Source: Rhodospirillales bacterium
Lineage (GTDB): Bacteria > Pseudomonadota > Alphaproteobacteria > Acetobacterales > Acetobacteraceae
NCBI GenBank assembly: GCA_028869995.1
Contig: JAGWQN010000093.1
Coordinates: forward strand, 17,336 to 81,335
Length of the DNA stretch: 64,000 bases
Reading direction: 5' to 3'
Position numbers and translations under genes: made by a program. Numbering within the stretch: the first letter of the stretch is position 1; each line of letters begins with the position of its first letter. The notes under the pieces were generated by a model, which saw nothing but the letters and a program-made list of their open reading frames with translations, was not told the origin of the DNA and ran no database searches. This document shows positions 62,701-64,000 of this stretch, in pieces.

Positions 62701-63066
62701 GACCATGCCGTGTTCGTCGACGGCTACCTGGTGCCGATCCGCTACCTGGTCAACGGGCAGAGCATCGTCCAGGAGACACGCGATCACGTCACCTACTGGC
62801 ATGTCGAGCTGGAGCGACACGACGTGCTGCTGGCCGAGGATCTGCCCTGCGAGTCCTATCTCGACACCGGCAACCGGGCCGCCTTCGAGAACGCCGAGGG
62901 CCCGACCGAACTGCACCCCGATTTCGCGCGCCGCATATGGCAAGAGCAGGGCTGCGCCCCGATCCTGGTGGACCCGGCCGCGCCGGCGCTGCGCGCGATC
63001 CACTTGCGCCTGCTGGCCCATGCGCGGTGGCTCGCGACCTCGCGACCGGCCGGCGCTCTGGCCTGA
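59797..63066 (+). CDS. Large beta-repeat surface protein with C-terminal Hint domain
   Basis: A 1089-residue protein without a signal peptide. Residues 1-880 are a long array of degenerate beta-helix-type repeats built on 'GGTVTNLASGTISG'- and 'GVVVNSG'-like units. From Cys891 ('CFAAGTRLSG') to about residue 1040 is an intact Hint_2 domain: 'VEALQVGDKLRT', 'LSPDHAVFVDG' with His970, 'HVELERHDVLLAEDLPCESY' and 'LDTGNRAAF'. Hint domains of this kind cleave themselves from the protein or attach it to another molecule. It probably becomes a matrix or surface structure after export. It is preceded by a glycosyltransferase gene. Confidence 0.87.
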   Translation: MAITMISGSHGTAITLTTPTYGSPVTNTGTIAIASGSFALGATTDWTIVNEGRITGYAVGGDYGVYLNSGAITNAQGATITGGGALEIKTGAGVVLNSGLLAGAVYGGAFLYAGGYVSNATTGTITGGLHAVGFQTGAGTLVNNGSIADTGKGDVVLLAGGTVVNGSTGMIRQAADSIYVTGASGVVVNSGYLYSTTAHAVELDHGGSVTNLSGGTILGQHAQIYSASLNSKSQPGSGPVTLTNYGLIAETATTSSAVALKATVNGGGTVSNLGGTIDGAGRAIVILGGLGSVYNTGLLTAGQYGVVNLLAGGTIDNATGGRILGNAPTSAGVYVTGSSGVVINRGTIANVTSSGVALFSGGTVQDYGNATIAGGSFGLDIKGAAGTVQTAGTIMGGNGTAVALAAGYANRVDYAAGAVFQGIVDGGNAIGAPVQSTLSLSYYNSNVTGTLTNLNSTFVNFQQIEVRGAWAFTAVDTLLSNVTLTDLGAGSKHPAGTVGGDGLMLNANDTVTVASGALVSRATAPTKRTAGIIALSGASNVYIANGGLVTNPTNTYAAGIGLFDGGTIVNGLTSGAIFSATGTIIGRDVGIYATASGFGATIVNPGTIAGLYSTSSGIDLKAMASVGNVPGGTIIGAQNGLVAEAGGIIVNDGLIAGTDTTNSQGIYLNGGTVTNLASGTISGVVGIQAGQAGPATVVDAGTITGSSYAIQFRSAVSNLLVLDPGAEVLGTVGGQNTLNAGFLTTLQLATGTGIGTLDSSVTHLRDVYQIDVNAGADWVWTGSGATLAAGAILSDLGALTLASGLAGSGEIMLGANATLAVLPGAAPSPTISSFGAQETIEVLGAAASGLALAGSQLTVSGTGVTLNINTTLPAGDFSYVVSNNNTYIMACFAAGTRLSGAFGKVPVEALQVGDKLRTASGRLATIRWLGHRRTHLRQHPKPYDVMPVRIHAGAFGDNQPSRDLVLSPDHAVFVDGYLVPIRYLVNGQSIVQETRDHVTYWHVELERHDVLLAEDLPCESYLDTGNRAAFENAEGPTELHPDFARRIWQEQGCAPILVDPAAPALRAIHLRLLAHARWLATSRPAGALA

Positions 63067-63304
63067 CCGGCCCGAAGGCCGAAGGGCCGAGGGAGCAAGG
63101 ACGCCGCGAGCCGGGACTGGAGCGGCTGCGGCAGAGGAAGATCCTTCGCGATCGGCCATACCCGTCTGCCTGGCGCCGGGATCGAGGCGAGCGCCAACGG
63201 CCTTCCTAAGCGCGCAGAAACACGATCCGGCAGGCCATGGGCGGGCTTTGCCAACATCGACAAACATGCAAGGGTGCGCGCTTCAAAAGGAGGGGGTCCA
63301 CATC

Positions 63305-64000
63305 ATGAAACGTCGTGCCTTCATGGCATCCGGTGCTGCGACGGCGCTCGCCTCACCCGCGATCGCGAGCGCCGCCACCAGCACACTCAAATTCATCCCG
63401 CAGGCCGATGTCGCCTCACTCGATCCGGTGTGGACGACGGCGGACATCACCCGCAACTATTCGCTCGCCGTCTACGACACGCTGTACGGCAACGACGCGG
63501 ATTTCACCCCGCATCCGCAGATGGCGGCCGGCCACACGCTCTCGTCCGACAAGCGGACCTTCACCATCACGCTGCGTGACGGTCTCAAGTTCCATGACAA
63601 CACGCCCGTCACCGCGGCGGATTGCGTGGCCTCCCTCAAGCGCTGGATGCAGGTCGACACGCTCGGCATCACCGTCGGCACCTATGTCACCGGCGTCTCG
63701 GCGCCCAATGACAAGACGCTGGTCATCAAACTCAAGCAGCCGTTCGCGCTGCTGCCCAGCACGCTAGCCTATTACAGCTCGTGCATCATGCCGGCCCACC
63801 AGGTTCCCGCGAACCCGCATGACCAGATCACGGGTTCGATCGGCAGCGGACCGTTCATCTTCAAGACGTCCGAGCGTGTCCCGGGCGCCAAGCTCGTGTT
63901 TGAGAAGTTTGCCGGCTACGTGCCACGCAGCAGCGGCAAGCCGTCGTTCATGGCGGGCCCCAAGGTGGCGCATTTCGATCGTGTCGAGTGGACGGTGATC
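63305..64000 (+). CDS. Family-5 ABC extracellular solute-binding protein (partial)
   Basis: The first 232 residues of a dipeptide/oligopeptide-type binding protein; the gene runs off the end of the window. A Tat-like signal peptide (KRRAFM, then a hydrophobic segment ending in 'AIASA') opens it. The family pattern 'LDPVWTTADITRNYSLAVYD' and 'LSSDKRTFTITLRDGLKFHD' is clear. It presumably starts a peptide, opine or nickel-type transporter operon that continues to the right. AAGGAGG precedes the ATG. It has no link to the Hint cluster. Confidence 0.93.
   Translation, partial: MKRRAFMASGAATALASPAIASAATSTLKFIPQADVASLDPVWTTADITRNYSLAVYDTLYGNDADFTPHPQMAAGHTLSSDKRTFTITLRDGLKFHDNTPVTAADCVASLKRWMQVDTLGITVGTYVTGVSAPNDKTLVIKLKQPFALLPSTLAYYSSCIMPAHQVPANPHDQITGSIGSGPFIFKTSERVPGAKLVFEKFAGYVPRSSGKPSFMAGPKVAHFDRVEWTVI

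Noticed and set aside
63068..63089. GC-rich inverted repeat after the Hint-repeat gene as a terminator
   Set aside because: Short competing stems and no T run; not enough to call a terminator.
1..64000. CRISPR arrays, tRNA or rRNA genes, insertion sequences, attachment sites
   Set aside because: No regular spacer-repeat pattern, cloverleaf-type sequence, transposase or paired terminal repeats were seen on reading both strands; a dedicated tool would be needed to exclude small RNAs.

Overview
The window is about 64 kb of high-GC DNA, densely coding, with many translationally overlapping genes. The gene content points to an alphaproteobacterium, most likely an Acetobacteraceae-like member of the Rhodospirillales. 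The evidence is the LexA box of the GAAC-N7-GAAC type, the imuA-imuB-dnaE2 mutasome, Hint_2-type surface proteins, PEP-CTERM proteins and the order ispH-thrB-rnhA. This assignment is inferred from gene families; no rRNA or other marker gene is present. I saw no tRNA, rRNA, CRISPR array, transposase or prophage gene.

Region 1 (1-16.25 kb) is a catabolic island. On the minus strand, hydantoinase/oxoprolinase subunits (hyuA, hyuB) lie downstream of a tightly packed set: a shikimate-dehydrogenase-like protein, three short-chain dehydrogenases, a FadR-type GntR regulator and a GcvA-type LysR regulator. On the plus strand are a FOXRED1/sarcosine-oxidase-like FAD enzyme and a complete Liv-type ABC importer (binding protein, two ATPases, two permeases). 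Together they look like uptake and oxidation of an amide, lactam, hydantoin or N-alkyl amino acid. The substrate cannot be read from the sequence.

Region 2 (16.3-18.9 kb) is an envelope segment: a glycine-zipper lipoprotein with a peptidoglycan-binding domain and two PEP-CTERM proteins.

Region 3 (18.9-33.5 kb) is an anaerobic nitrate-respiration and NO-response block: nnrU, nsrR, ric/ytfE, moeA, nnrS, an unrecognised 110-residue protein, a PpiC foldase, narI, narJ, narH, narG, narK and a Dnr-like Crp/Fnr regulator. A perfect FNR/Dnr box and two other palindromes lie between narK and the regulator. Two palindromes lie between nsrR and ric.

Region 4 (33.5-48.2 kb) is mostly housekeeping and small stress genes: a CHAD protein, a second glycine-zipper lipoprotein, a DEAD-box helicase, a VOC protein and CGNR regulator pair with repeated operators, YqgE/AlgH, a Prx5-type peroxiredoxin, an orphan adenine methyltransferase coupled to rnhA, thrB, ispH, a lipoprotein, a methyltransferase, MarR, an aldo/keto reductase, a DUF1194 protein and a NUDIX protein.

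Region 5 (48.2-53.6 kb) is the SOS mutasome imuA-imuB-dnaE2 behind a LexA box.

Region 6 (53.9-63.1 kb) is a cell-surface segment: RlpA, a Hint-like protein that has lost its catalytic residues, a methyltransferase, an RTX-like repeat protein, a glycosyltransferase, and a 1089-residue beta-repeat protein ending in an intact Hint domain. The window ends inside a family-5 extracellular solute-binding protein gene.

No wholly new system is proven here. The best candidates for novelty are the intact/decayed Hint pair in the surface segment, the small conserved-looking protein in the nar/NO cluster, the CGNR operator repeats, and the unassigned hydantoinase/AroE-like/Liv pathway.
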